DNA of 64,000 bases from Listeria farberi (GTDB lineage: Bacteria > Bacillota > Bacilli > Lactobacillales > Listeriaceae): NCBI RefSeq assembly GCF_014229245.1, contig NZ_JAARZJ010000009.1:1-64000 (forward strand), given 5' to 3'. Shown here piece by piece: positions 7,892 to 16,758 of this stretch. Position numbers and translations under genes: made by a program. Numbering within the stretch: position 1 is the stretch's first letter; each line of letters starts with the position of its first letter. The notes beneath the pieces were generated by a model. The model worked only from the letters and a program-made list of their open reading frames with translations, ran no database searches and was not told where the DNA came from.

Positions 7892-8205
7892 TGGAAGGCA
7901 CTGAATTACAATCTTTTAAAATAATATCAAGTGCAGGAGATGCGTCTTCCTTGTTTTTAAAAGCCGTCCAACACGCTGAAAAAAGTGAATTTGCAGAAGC
8001 AGAAGCATGTATCGAGCAAGCAAATCAATCTTTAAGAGAAGCCCATCATGTTCAAACGTCTTTGATTCAAGAAGAGGCAAACGGTAGCTCTAAAGAACTT
8101 TCTTTACTGCTAATTCACGCACAAGATCATCTAATGAATGCTTTTGTATACTCTGACTTAGTTAAATCCGTGCTTAATCTGTATAAGCGTTTAGATGAAA
8201 AGTAA
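7891..8205 (+). CDS. PTS EIIA, lactose/cellobiose family
   Basis: The 104-residue protein is the three-helix EIIA of the LacF/ChbA type. The sequence LLIHAQDHLMNAF near its C-terminal third holds the phosphorylated His76 and the conserved Asp79 and His80. Its start overlaps the EIIB stop codon and has a GGAGGGA site. The overlap implies translational coupling. A second EIIA of the same family is encoded alone at 51148-51501. Confidence 0.93.
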   Translation: MEGTELQSFKIISSAGDASSLFLKAVQHAEKSEFAEAEACIEQANQSLREAHHVQTSLIQEEANGSSKELSLLLIHAQDHLMNAFVYSDLVKSVLNLYKRLDEK

Positions 8206-8218
8206 GGAGAGAAAAGCT

Positions 8219-8965
8219 ATGAAACTAATTATCAACGCAGATGACTTTGGGTTCACAAGAGCTATCAATTATGGAATTATTGATGCACATAATTTAGGTG
8301 TATTAACTTCTACAACGTTAATGGTTACTATGCCAGCTTTTGAACATGCGGTAGAGTTATCTAAAAAAACACCAACGCTCGGAATTGGCTTGCATCTTAA
8401 TTTGACACTTGGTAAACCGCTAACAAATGGAGCAACTTTAGTGAATGAAGACGGCGAATTAATAAAGCCTAAATTTATTACTCCTGAATATCCGTACAAC
8501 GAAGAAGAGGTTTACCAAGAGTTTAAAGCACAATATTATCGTTTTACTGAGTTTATGAAGAAAAAGCCAAGCCACTTGGATAGCCATTTATTTTCAACAG
8601 ATATTTATCCAGCCGTTACTAATGCCGCGAAAAGGCTAGCAGAAGAAATTGGGATACCACTTAGAAATCATGATACAAAAGGTTTTGAGCATGTCGAGTT
8701 TATGTGGGAAAAGCCGCTTGAAATCCCGTATGGTGAATATGATAACTTAGACTATATTTATGACAATGCAGCTTCTATTTTGTGTTATGATTATGTTGAA
8801 ATCATGACACATCCTGGTTACCTAGATACTTTTATTCTGGAAAATTCAACATTCTCTACGCCACGCGCGAATGAATTAGAAAGTTTAATTTCACCGAGAA
8901 TGCGCCAGTTTTTAAATGAAAATAATGTAGAATTAATTTCCTATCATGATATTCCAAAAAAATGA
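8219..8965 (+). CDS. ChbG/YdjC-family carbohydrate deacetylase
   Basis: The 248-residue protein belongs to the YdjC/ChbG family of metal-dependent deacetylases. E. coli ChbG removes one acetyl group from phosphorylated chitobiose. The motif NADDFG (residues 6-11), His59 in GLHLNLT and His119/His123 in SHLDSH give the expected metal site, and the spacing Asp9-His59-His123 agrees with the family. The ATG at 8219 follows an AAGGAGAG site; an upstream in-frame ATG lies inside the end of the EIIA gene without such a site. Presence between a PTS and a GH4 gene strongly suggests an acetylated disaccharide substrate. Confidence 0.9.
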   Translation: MKLIINADDFGFTRAINYGIIDAHNLGVLTSTTLMVTMPAFEHAVELSKKTPTLGIGLHLNLTLGKPLTNGATLVNEDGELIKPKFITPEYPYNEEEVYQEFKAQYYRFTEFMKKKPSHLDSHLFSTDIYPAVTNAAKRLAEEIGIPLRNHDTKGFEHVEFMWEKPLEIPYGEYDNLDYIYDNAASILCYDYVEIMTHPGYLDTFILENSTFSTPRANELESLISPRMRQFLNENNVELISYHDIPKK

Positions 8966-8980
8966 AATAGGTGATTAAAA

Positions 8981-10897
8981 ATGCTTAATCAACGTCAAAA
9001 GAATATTTTAAGCACGCTGTATAATGAAAATAATTGGTTGCTTGGAAAAAAATTAGCGGATTTATTTCAAATAAGCGATCGGACAATTAGAAACGATATA
9101 CGTGTTATTAAAGAAAATATAGGAGAGGACTTTATCTTTACTTCTAAAAAGTTAGGATATGCCTATAATATGGAGAAACCTTTTCCGGTTGACGTTGAGG
9201 AAGAAACTGGGTTTGAACAAAACCGGATGGCGCAATTAATTAAGAAATTACTTGTAGATGATGGAGTAGATATATACGAATATGCAACCGAAACATTCAC
9301 ATCAGAATCTACCATCCAACGTGATATTCAGTGGTTGCGGGGCTACTTTGAACAATTATTAGGTTTAGATGTAGTCATTCATTCTAGTGATGGTATTTAC
9401 GCTATAAGTGCCACACCAACTACGAAAATGGAATTATTAAACCGCATCGCAAAGCTAGATGAGTCATTAAAAACAATCTTAATTACCAATTGTTTTCTAG
9501 AAATTAATAATGAAAAAGTTCGTCAAATAGTATTAGAAATGATTAATAAACATAAGGTTGTTTTAAAGTATTTTGATGAAACCATCTTATTAACGCAAAT
9601 AATTTATAGTAGTAGTTTCTTAAAAAAACATCCAGACCAATCAACTGTTACAGAAATCGATAACCCGTTTTTAAGAGAGCTCTTTGATGCGTTAGAGCAG
9701 GAAGCGGGTTATGGGATTTCTGCTGAAATGAAACAATTTATTTTGACTGAATATGAAAAAATTGTTGCGATGAATAATTTTGAAAATCAAGTGACTACTA
9801 AAAAGGTCTTAGAAGGCGAACTTTACCAAGAAATTTTACTCATTCTTGAAGAAATTAAGCATGTTTATCTCATAGATTTTACAACTGATTTAGAAGTAAC
9901 TAGCGATATGACAAAACATATTTTTATCGCACTTGAGAGGGCTAAAAGAGGTATTGTCATTAAAAATCAAGTGACACATATCATCACGCAGCAGTACAGT
10001 TACTTACTAGATATTGCCATTTTCATCGGAGAAAAGTTATTAGAACGTCTAGGAGTAATTCTCAATCAAGAAGAAATTATTCTACTCGTAATGTATTTAT
10101 ACCAATACTACCGAAAAATAGAAGCTAAACATCAACTTAACCAAGTGGTACGGATTGCACTCATTGTTCTAGAAGGTAAAGCTGCGATGTATTACTTACG
10201 AGAGCAATTGGCAGAAGTACTAAGACCCGTAAACGTAGAAGTTATAGAGATTACCGATAATACACAGTGTCAATTACTACTTTCAGAAAATGTAGATGTT
10301 GATTTGTGTATTTCTACTAAAAAAATTGATTTGCCTGTGGAAGTCCCGTGTATTGTCTTATCAAACAATATTGGTTTAATTGAAGAAGTAACAATAAAAA
10401 AACAGCTTTCGGCAACGATAGAAGCTAATAAAATGAAAAAATTTGCTTATATTAAAGAAAAATATTTACATGAAGATTTATTTTTGACCAATTATGAATA
10501 TGACCAGAAATATAATGCAATTGATTTTTTAAGTGAATATTGTATAAGTAAAGGATATGTACCGACTGGTTTTACGGAAAAATTATTTAGCAGGGAACAG
10601 TTATTTTCAACAGCTATACCAACAGGGATTGCTTTACCTCATCCAATTAAAAATGTTGCGATTAAAAGTGGTATTTTTATTTGTATTATGAAAAAGCCAA
10701 TTATTTGGGATAGTCACAAGGTTAGTCTAATTATGATTCCAATGATTGAAGAATTAGATGGAACGGAAGCGCCATTAATTAATGATTTTTTATCGTTAAT
10801 AGCTTCTAATAAATCGTATGTAGAACAAATAAGCAAATGTAGCACTTATCGTGAATGCGTGGAGTTATTACAAACTATTTATAACAATAATGAGTAA
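8981..10897 (+). CDS. PRD-containing transcriptional activator (LicR/ManR type)
   Basis: This 638-residue regulator has an N-terminal HTH (LGKKLADLFQISDRTIRNDI, about residues 21-40) and a second HTH-like segment (about 80-140). Two PTS regulation domains follow (about 170-385), then an EIIB-like domain with Cys in DLCISTKK (about 443-450) and a C-terminal EIIA domain with GIALPHP (about 549-555). This is the domain order of LicR and ManR: activity is set by phosphorylation by HPr and the cognate EIIB. It lies inside the operon it probably activates, 15 bases after the deacetylase gene. The perfect inverted repeat at 6121-6140 is a candidate target. Confidence 0.9.
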   Translation: MLNQRQKNILSTLYNENNWLLGKKLADLFQISDRTIRNDIRVIKENIGEDFIFTSKKLGYAYNMEKPFPVDVEEETGFEQNRMAQLIKKLLVDDGVDIYEYATETFTSESTIQRDIQWLRGYFEQLLGLDVVIHSSDGIYAISATPTTKMELLNRIAKLDESLKTILITNCFLEINNEKVRQIVLEMINKHKVVLKYFDETILLTQIIYSSSFLKKHPDQSTVTEIDNPFLRELFDALEQEAGYGISAEMKQFILTEYEKIVAMNNFENQVTTKKVLEGELYQEILLILEEIKHVYLIDFTTDLEVTSDMTKHIFIALERAKRGIVIKNQVTHIITQQYSYLLDIAIFIGEKLLERLGVILNQEEIILLVMYLYQYYRKIEAKHQLNQVVRIALIVLEGKAAMYYLREQLAEVLRPVNVEVIEITDNTQCQLLLSENVDVDLCISTKKIDLPVEVPCIVLSNNIGLIEEVTIKKQLSATIEANKMKKFAYIKEKYLHEDLFLTNYEYDQKYNAIDFLSEYCISKGYVPTGFTEKLFSREQLFSTAIPTGIALPHPIKNVAIKSGIFICIMKKPIIWDSHKVSLIMIPMIEELDGTEAPLINDFLSLIASNKSYVEQISKCSTYRECVELLQTIYNNNE

Positions 10898-10917
10898 GTT
10901 TTTAAGGAGTGAAAGGC

Positions 10918-12225
10918 ATGCAAAAACAAATTATTACTATCGCCGGTGGTGGAAGTACTTACACGCCAGGAATTATTCAAGCAGTGCTTAACGGACAAGA
11001 AAGACTTCCAGTAAGTGAAATTCGTTTATACGATATTGAAGCATCCAGAAATGAAAACATGTTTTTAATTCTGCAATATATGCTAGAGCAACAAGGCTTT
11101 TCAAGTATTAAGCTAGTTCAGACAACCAACCCAGAAGAAGCCTTTACTGGCGCTAACTTTATCTTTTCACAAATTCGTGTTGGTGGACTTAAAATGCGTG
11201 AAAAAGACGAGAAAATCCCACTTAAACATGGCTTAGTCGGACAAGAAACATGTGGACTTGGCGGATTTTCATATGGACTTCGCAGCATTGGCCCACTTTT
11301 AGAATTAGTTGGCTTTATTCAAAAATACGCTCCAGAAGCTTGGATTTTAAATTATACGAATCCGGAAACAATTATTTCTGAAGCAGTACGTAGACAATTT
11401 CCAGGTATTCGAATGATTAATGTTTGTGATATGACAATTGGTATTGAAGATACACTAGCAAAAAATTATGGATATGACCGCGATAACTGGGTTGCTACTT
11501 ACTATGGCTTGAATCACTTTGGTTGGTATACCAAAATTTATGATAAATCATTGAAACGTGATATTATGCCAGAGCTTTTAGAGAAATTAAAAGTTCAAGA
11601 AATCAAAGAAGAAGACCCAAGTTGGAACCGCGCATTTAATATGATTCGCTTTATGGTGCAAAACTTCCCAGATAACTTACCAAATAATTATTTAGAATAT
11701 TATTTGTATCCGGATATGTATGTAGATTATGCAGATCCAAATTATACGCGTGCTAATACAGTAATGGACGGCCGCGAGCAAAAAACTCAAGAAATGGCTG
11801 ACAAAATCCGTAATAAAGAAAAAGAAGATGTGCTTGATTTCTACTTTGGCGTGCATGGTTTATATATTGTTGATATTGCTACATCCTTATTAAATGATGA
11901 GAAAAGTCGCTTTATGTTAATAGTTGAAAATAAAGGCTCTATTCCTAACTTACGCAGTGATGCGGTGGTTGAAGTACCAGCTTATGTTGGGGCGACCGGT
12001 GTAGAAGCTATTGCTTTGCCAGAGATTGGAGATTTCCATAAAGGCTTAATGGAAGCACAAGTTGCAGCAGAAAAATTACTCGTAGATGCCTACTTTGAAA
12101 ATTCTTATCAAAAAGCATTACAAGCATTTACACTTAATCAATCAGTTCCGAATGCAACGGTTGCTAAAAAAGTGTTGGATGAAATGATTAGTGAAAATAA
12201 AGCATTTTGGCCAGTGTTAAAATAA
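10918..12225 (+). CDS. 6-phospho-beta-glucosidase, glycoside hydrolase family 4
   Basis: The 435-residue enzyme has an N-terminal Rossmann motif for NAD (GGGSTYTPG, about residues 10-18), the metal-binding Cys in NVCDMT (about 168-173) and the metal-binding His in GLNHFGW (about 199-205). These are GH4 hallmarks; GH4 enzymes use NAD and Mn by a redox elimination mechanism. The best-known relatives are LicH and ChbF, which split phosphorylated beta-disaccharides. The ATG at 10918 is preferred, with AAGGAG 8 bases upstream; a GTG at 10909 lies within that site. It is the last gene of the PTS operon, before a terminator. Confidence 0.92.
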   Translation: MQKQIITIAGGGSTYTPGIIQAVLNGQERLPVSEIRLYDIEASRNENMFLILQYMLEQQGFSSIKLVQTTNPEEAFTGANFIFSQIRVGGLKMREKDEKIPLKHGLVGQETCGLGGFSYGLRSIGPLLELVGFIQKYAPEAWILNYTNPETIISEAVRRQFPGIRMINVCDMTIGIEDTLAKNYGYDRDNWVATYYGLNHFGWYTKIYDKSLKRDIMPELLEKLKVQEIKEEDPSWNRAFNMIRFMVQNFPDNLPNNYLEYYLYPDMYVDYADPNYTRANTVMDGREQKTQEMADKIRNKEKEDVLDFYFGVHGLYIVDIATSLLNDEKSRFMLIVENKGSIPNLRSDAVVEVPAYVGATGVEAIALPEIGDFHKGLMEAQVAAEKLLVDAYFENSYQKALQAFTLNQSVPNATVAKKVLDEMISENKAFWPVLK

Positions 12226-12232
12226 AATAAAA

Positions 12233-12276
12233 AACATCGAATGGTAACAGTTATTACTATTCGATGTTTTTTTGTT
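12233..12276 (+). terminator. terminator of the PTS operon
   Basis: AACATCGAAT pairs with ATTCGATGTT across a T/A-rich loop, followed by seven T. Confidence 0.92.
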
Positions 12277-12346
12277 ATATAATTGAACGTCTTCCTATGA
12301 AAGAAATGCTATAATTAGACTATTAACAGACGAAAAGAGGTATTAC

Positions 12347-13192
12347 ATGACGAAAAAGATAGTATTTGTAGACGTAGATGGCACACTAGTGAGTGATGAT
12401 GGGCTTGTACCAGAATCGGCAAGGGAGGCCATAATAAAAGCAAGAAGTAATGGGCATCAAGTTTATTTATGTACTGGTCGGTCCAAACCAGAGCTTTATG
12501 AGTCCATTTTATCCATTGGTTTTGATGGAATTATTGGGGCTGGTGGGGGTTATATCGAAGTAGACAATGAAACTATTTATCATAAAAAAGTAGCGGATGC
12601 AGATGTTGTTCATATGGTTGATTTTTTCCGCGAAAAGAATTTAGATTTTTATTTGGAATCAAACGGTGGCTTGTTTGCTAGTGAAAACTTAGAAGCCCAC
12701 TTAGATAGTTTAGTTTACGGCGATGTGGAAAATGATCCAATAGCACGTGAGAAAAAAGTTAATAACCCACATCCGTTTATGGAAAGTTTAACTTACGGTG
12801 AAACGAACCTTTACCGCTCAGATGTTAATAAAGCATGTTTTTTAGAAAACAAAGATGTACCATTTGAAGAAATTAAAAAAGAATTTAGTGGTAAATTTGA
12901 AGTATTGCATTGTACGGTTCCTATTTTTGGAGAAGACAGTGGGGAATTGATGGTTCCGGATATTCATAAAGCAACAGCAATTGAGTTTCTGTTAGCGCAT
13001 ATTGGTGCGGACAAAAGAGATACCATTGCGATTGGTGATGGTATGAATGACGCAGAAATGCTTGCGTATTGTGAAACTGGCATTGCAATGGGAAATGCTA
13101 AAGAAGAGTTGAAAAAACTTGCTGATGAAGTTACTAAATCGGTTGATGAAGATGGATTATATGCAAGCTTCGAAAAACATAACTTGATTTAG
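12347..13192 (+). CDS. HAD-superfamily Cof-type sugar phosphatase
   Basis: The 281-residue protein shows HAD motif I VDVDGTLV (residues 8-15), motif II CTGRS near residue 43, and motif IV GDGMNDAEML (about 229-238), with a type IIB cap between. Such Cof-type enzymes hydrolyse sugar phosphates and other small phosphates in the cytosol; the substrate cannot be read from sequence. A TATAAT box lies at 12311-12316 between the terminator of the PTS operon and this gene. The NagB-like gene follows after 45 bases, so a link to hexosamine phosphate use is possible. Confidence 0.88.
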   Translation: MTKKIVFVDVDGTLVSDDGLVPESAREAIIKARSNGHQVYLCTGRSKPELYESILSIGFDGIIGAGGGYIEVDNETIYHKKVADADVVHMVDFFREKNLDFYLESNGGLFASENLEAHLDSLVYGDVENDPIAREKKVNNPHPFMESLTYGETNLYRSDVNKACFLENKDVPFEEIKKEFSGKFEVLHCTVPIFGEDSGELMVPDIHKATAIEFLLAHIGADKRDTIAIGDGMNDAEMLAYCETGIAMGNAKEELKKLADEVTKSVDEDGLYASFEKHNLI

Positions 13193-13237
13193 AAAATATT
13201 GTTTGGGTAATGAGTAGTATATGGAGGAGGAATTTTG

Positions 13238-13969
13238 ATGAAATTAATTAAAACAAAAACATATGAAGAAATGTCACGAGAAGCTCTTGAAGTAGTGAAA
13301 CAAATAATTACAGAAAATGATAATCCAGTTATCAATACAACAACAGGAGCGAGTTTTGATGGGATGTTTGCAGGACTTGTTAAAGGAATTAACGCTGGTG
13401 AAATCCCAATTGAAAAGGTATTTTTAATGAACCTTGATGAATATGTGGCTAAAAGAGAGGCATCTTTTACTGTCTATACATATATGCATCAAAAATTTTA
13501 TGATTTAATCACCAAAATGCCAAAAAGAGTAGAATTGTTAGATGGAAGCTTAGATGATTTTACGGATGAAATTGCCCGTTACAAGGAAGTTTTGAAAGAA
13601 AATGAACGTGATTTACAGATTTTAGGACTCGGAGTAAATGGTCATCTTGGTGCGAATGAACCAGGTACCCCATTTGATGCTCGCTTATTTTTAGCAGATA
13701 GCGATGAATCTACCATTAAAAGTACCATCATGTATAACAATCTAAAAGAAGAAGAAGCGCCATCCCAAATGCTTACACTGGGGCTTGCGGATATGATGGA
13801 TGCAAAACAAATCTTAGTAACAGCTTCAGGTGAACGTAAAGCCGAGGCGGTTAAAGGGTTGTTAGAAGGACCTATTAGCGTAGATTGCCCGGCTTCTATT
13901 TTGCGAAATCATCCAAATGTTGTCTTTATTATAGATGAGGCAGCTGGATCTTTACTTACTAACCATTAA
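13238..13969 (+). CDS. NagB-family glucosamine-6-phosphate deaminase/isomerase homologue
   Basis: The 243-residue product has the NagB/6-phosphogluconolactonase fold. NLDEYV (about residues 64-69) and LGLGVNGHLGANEP (about 129-142) match the NagB active-site signatures, though the second differs from the usual GxGxDGHIAFNEP. It would convert glucosamine 6-phosphate to fructose 6-phosphate and ammonia, or a related sugar phosphate. The altered loop means the substrate could differ. The ATG at 13238 has GGAGGAGG about 8 bases upstream; a TTG just before it is less likely. It sits after the HAD gene and before a membrane protein gene. Confidence 0.85.
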   Translation: MKLIKTKTYEEMSREALEVVKQIITENDNPVINTTTGASFDGMFAGLVKGINAGEIPIEKVFLMNLDEYVAKREASFTVYTYMHQKFYDLITKMPKRVELLDGSLDDFTDEIARYKEVLKENERDLQILGLGVNGHLGANEPGTPFDARLFLADSDESTIKSTIMYNNLKEEEAPSQMLTLGLADMMDAKQILVTASGERKAEAVKGLLEGPISVDCPASILRNHPNVVFIIDEAAGSLLTNH

Positions 13970-13982
13970 AAGGAGTGGAATG

Positions 13983-14513
13983 ATGAGAAAGTTATATACT
14001 TATTTTGTGTTAATCCTTGGTATAGCTATGGTTGGACTTGGTATTTATTTAATGTTTAATCCGAGTACTTCTCTTCAAGCGCTAACTATTTTTATCGGTA
14101 TTATTTTAGTGCTAAATGGTATTAATGAAGTTATTTCTTATTTTGGAGAACGTAAATATTGGAGTATTTCTAAATGGATTATGTTGGATGGGATATTATC
14201 TATCTTGGTAGGTGGTTTTGCCATTTTTGAATCAAATATGGCAGAACGCATTTTTATTATCATTTTTGCAATTTGGATATTAGCTTCAGCGATTTTACGA
14301 ATTTTAACGGCTTTCGCTGTAAAAGGTTTCCCGGGCTGGACTTTACTACTCATCATGGGGATTTTAGGAATCATCATTGCAGTTATTTCGCTATTTACGA
14401 ATACATTAGTAGCGATTGCTATTGGAATTATCTTAGGATTGTTTTTTGTTTTTCAAGGTTTTACTTGTTTATCCCTTTGGTGGGTTATTAGAAAGGGAGA
14501 ACATCAGAATTAA
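13983..14513 (+). CDS. DUF308/HdeD-like membrane protein
   Basis: The 176-residue protein is made of about six membrane helices with little outside them, in three hairpin pairs. GIYLMFNPSTSLQALTIFIG is typical of the DUF308 (HdeD) group, whose molecular role is unknown; E. coli HdeD is linked to acid resistance. The second of two adjacent ATG codons (13983) is better spaced from AGGAG at 13971-13975. It lies 13 bases after the NagB-like gene and is probably co-transcribed. Confidence 0.83.
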   Translation: MRKLYTYFVLILGIAMVGLGIYLMFNPSTSLQALTIFIGIILVLNGINEVISYFGERKYWSISKWIMLDGILSILVGGFAIFESNMAERIFIIIFAIWILASAILRILTAFAVKGFPGWTLLLIMGILGIIIAVISLFTNTLVAIAIGIILGLFFVFQGFTCLSLWWVIRKGEHQN

Positions 14514-14602
14514 TGTTATTTTTTTATCTAGTTTTATCTTAAAACGTTAAAAATATAACGTTTTAAAAAGAAATATATTAATTTTGTCACAAAATAGACA
14601 AA

Positions 14603-14651
14603 AGAAGCGAGAAGATGGTTCTTTAGGAACTTACCTCTCGCTCTTTTTTTA
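14603..14651 (+). terminator. terminator after DUF308 gene
   Basis: A stem formed by GAAGCGAGA and TCTCGCTC with an inner GGTTC/GAAC helix is followed by seven T. Confidence 0.85.
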
Positions 14652-14702
14652 TTATGATTAAAGAAGTTGCAGTTTCGCAATGATTTTGAGGAGGCAGGAT
14701 AA

Positions 14703-15314
14703 ATGATGGGAATGTTTACTATGGAGTTAATTTTTACTTTAACTAGTAATCCGAAGTTTCAAGAGGTAGCCGAATTGGTTTATTGGAATAAGGATGATAT
14801 TATTTATTGTCCTGAAAATAGTGAATTTGTTTACGCGATTGATGAAGGAAGCGTAACACAATATGCAGAAAAAAATAGTTCCTGGGGAAAAGGAAGTATT
14901 CTTGGTTTTATTCGAGAAAAGACAAAAATTCACCCTTTAAGTAAAACCGTTGCATGGAAAATTCCTTTAACATATGTTGCTGATATAGTGAAAAACATGG
15001 ATAAAGTAAAGCTGGAAGATTTAACTGCAATAGAAATGAACTTTTTAAAACGAGAAACAAAGGATTGTATCCAATGGTTTATTAATAAAATGCCTGATAA
15101 ACTTCATACTACTTCTTGGAAAATAGCACAAGGGTACTTTCGTCAAGAGATTATGGAAAAACTCCCCCAAGAGTCCTATTTAGCTCAATTAAATGAATTG
15201 AAAGAACGACACATTCTCTATGAATTAGGTTATTATTTTGAAATAAATGTATCCCAATTTCACTCTTATTTAAGAGATTTAGAATATGATTTATTATTAG
15301 AAAAAAATAATTAA
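14703..15314 (+). CDS. Crp/Fnr-like protein, divergent (Listeria paralogue type)
   Basis: The 203-residue product resembles the many short Crp/Fnr/PrfA-like proteins of Listeria. The N-terminal half reads as a degenerate cyclic-nucleotide-type beta-roll (VYAIDEGSVTQYAEK; KGSILGF, about residues 42-66). A central helix and a C-terminal region about 150-200 (LKERHILYELGYYFEINVSQ) could hold a winged helix. No cAMP-binding arginine-glutamate motif is visible. GAGGAGG precedes the ATG at a good distance. It stands alone between two terminators. Function as a regulator is likely but its HTH is weak, so confidence in family is moderate. Confidence 0.65.
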   Translation: MMGMFTMELIFTLTSNPKFQEVAELVYWNKDDIIYCPENSEFVYAIDEGSVTQYAEKNSSWGKGSILGFIREKTKIHPLSKTVAWKIPLTYVADIVKNMDKVKLEDLTAIEMNFLKRETKDCIQWFINKMPDKLHTTSWKIAQGYFRQEIMEKLPQESYLAQLNELKERHILYELGYYFEINVSQFHSYLRDLEYDLLLEKNN

Positions 15315-15403
15315 GATATTTCTAACATTTTCACAGACAAATGATGCAATTCATAGTACACTTAGAATAACCATGATAGGGAATTATTGCCAGTCCCTTA
15401 TTA

Positions 15404-15434
15404 GCCACCAGCATAATTTGCTAGGTGGTTTTTT
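15404..15434 (+). terminator. terminator upstream of MFS gene
   Basis: CCACCAGCA pairs with TGCTAGGTGG (one bulge) around a short AT loop, followed by six T. A second small hairpin (AGGGA/TCCCT, 15378-15398) lies just upstream. The pair either ends the Crp-like transcript or acts as an attenuator for the MFS unit. Confidence 0.75.
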
Positions 15435-15513
15435 GATGAAATTTTTCTTTTCGAAAGCGCTTGGTTGTGATAACCTAAAAAAGGTTAGTTTTTAAGAAGG
15501 GAAAGTGTAAAAA

Positions 15514-16755
15514 ATGACAAAATGGTTACCAAAGGATTTATGGATTGTTATTATTGGAATGGTGTTACTATATACAGGGCTATCATTTATTTGGCCTTTT
15601 AATATGATATACATGACGCAAGAATTGGGTATGTCAACCACGGATGCTTCATTAGTATTGTTGATTAATTCAGGTGTAGGAATTATTTCTAGTATTATTG
15701 GTGGCCTTATTTTTGACCGTTTTTCAGGGTTTATTTCACTTACAATTGGTACGATAATATTAGTGCTCTCAACAGCGTCATTATGTTTCTTCCATGGATT
15801 TCCGTTCTTTATTTGGAATTTATGGGCAGTTGGTATTGCAATGGGAATGGTGTTTTCAGGGCTTTACGCGGCGGCAGGATTAACGCATCCAACTGGCGGT
15901 AGAACAGGATTTAATGCGATTTACGTAGCTCAAAATATCGGTGTTGCAGTAGGTCCGCTTCTTGCAGGTCTATTAGCAAAACAAGGAATGAGCCACGTAT
16001 ATATTGGTTCTTTTGTATTTGCAATTATATTTGCTGGCTATTTTTTCTTTTTCTTCCATAAAATAGACTGGAAATCAGAAAAAGTGAATGTAGAAACAAA
16101 GCATCGTAAAAAAGGAGCAAAACGAGAATTTCCAACGAAGCTCGCATTATGTTCTTTTGTGCTACTATTACTGACATACCTACTTTGCCAATTACCGCAC
16201 GTACAGTGGCAGTCCAATCTTTCTACTTATATGACGGAAATAAAAGGTGTGACATCTAGTGAATACGGTAATTTATGGAGTTTAAACGGCGCTCTTATTG
16301 TACTTGGGCAATTAATTTTAATTCCAGTTGTTAATAGATTTAAAAAATACTTACTGGCGCAAATTTATATCGGTATTTTCTTATTTATTTTATCTTTTGT
16401 TGTCGCAATGAATGCAAGCGTATATAGCGGCTTTGTGTTAGGGATGATTTTCTTAACACTCGGCGAAATGTTTGCTTGGCCAGCGATTCCAACCATTGCT
16501 TATCAACTTGCACCAAAAGGAGCGGCAGGTTTATATCAAGGCTTAGTGAACGGAATGGCTACAGCTGCTCGCATGCTCGCGCCATTTTTAGGAGCAATTG
16601 TAGTTCAAAATTTAGGCGGCATCAAAGCTTTATTTATTGGCGCATTTATTTTACTCGGATGTGCACTAGTTAGCATTACATTACAACAAATTTTACAGAA
16701 AAAGGACCAACAAGAAAAAGCAGTCTTGAAAATTTCCATCAATCAGGGGGAATAG
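15514..16755 (+). CDS. MFS transporter
   Basis: The 413-residue protein has about 12 membrane helices in two halves joined by a charged cytoplasmic loop (about residues 186-206, rich in Lys/Arg). The inter-helix motif GGLIFDRFSG (about 66-75) matches the MFS signature between helices 2 and 3. This is a single-polypeptide secondary transporter or drug exporter; the substrate cannot be told. The start has an AAGGGAAAG site. The amidohydrolase gene follows after only three bases, so exporter/importer and enzyme probably act on related compounds. Confidence 0.88.
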   Translation: MTKWLPKDLWIVIIGMVLLYTGLSFIWPFNMIYMTQELGMSTTDASLVLLINSGVGIISSIIGGLIFDRFSGFISLTIGTIILVLSTASLCFFHGFPFFIWNLWAVGIAMGMVFSGLYAAAGLTHPTGGRTGFNAIYVAQNIGVAVGPLLAGLLAKQGMSHVYIGSFVFAIIFAGYFFFFFHKIDWKSEKVNVETKHRKKGAKREFPTKLALCSFVLLLLTYLLCQLPHVQWQSNLSTYMTEIKGVTSSEYGNLWSLNGALIVLGQLILIPVVNRFKKYLLAQIYIGIFLFILSFVVAMNASVYSGFVLGMIFLTLGEMFAWPAIPTIAYQLAPKGAAGLYQGLVNGMATAARMLAPFLGAIVVQNLGGIKALFIGAFILLGCALVSITLQQILQKKDQQEKAVLKISINQGE

Positions 16756-16758
16756 AAA

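Noticed and set aside
15451-15470. Possible cre (TCGAAAGCGCTTGGTTG) before the MFS gene
   Set aside because: It has two mismatches in key positions, so it is too weak to list as a feature.
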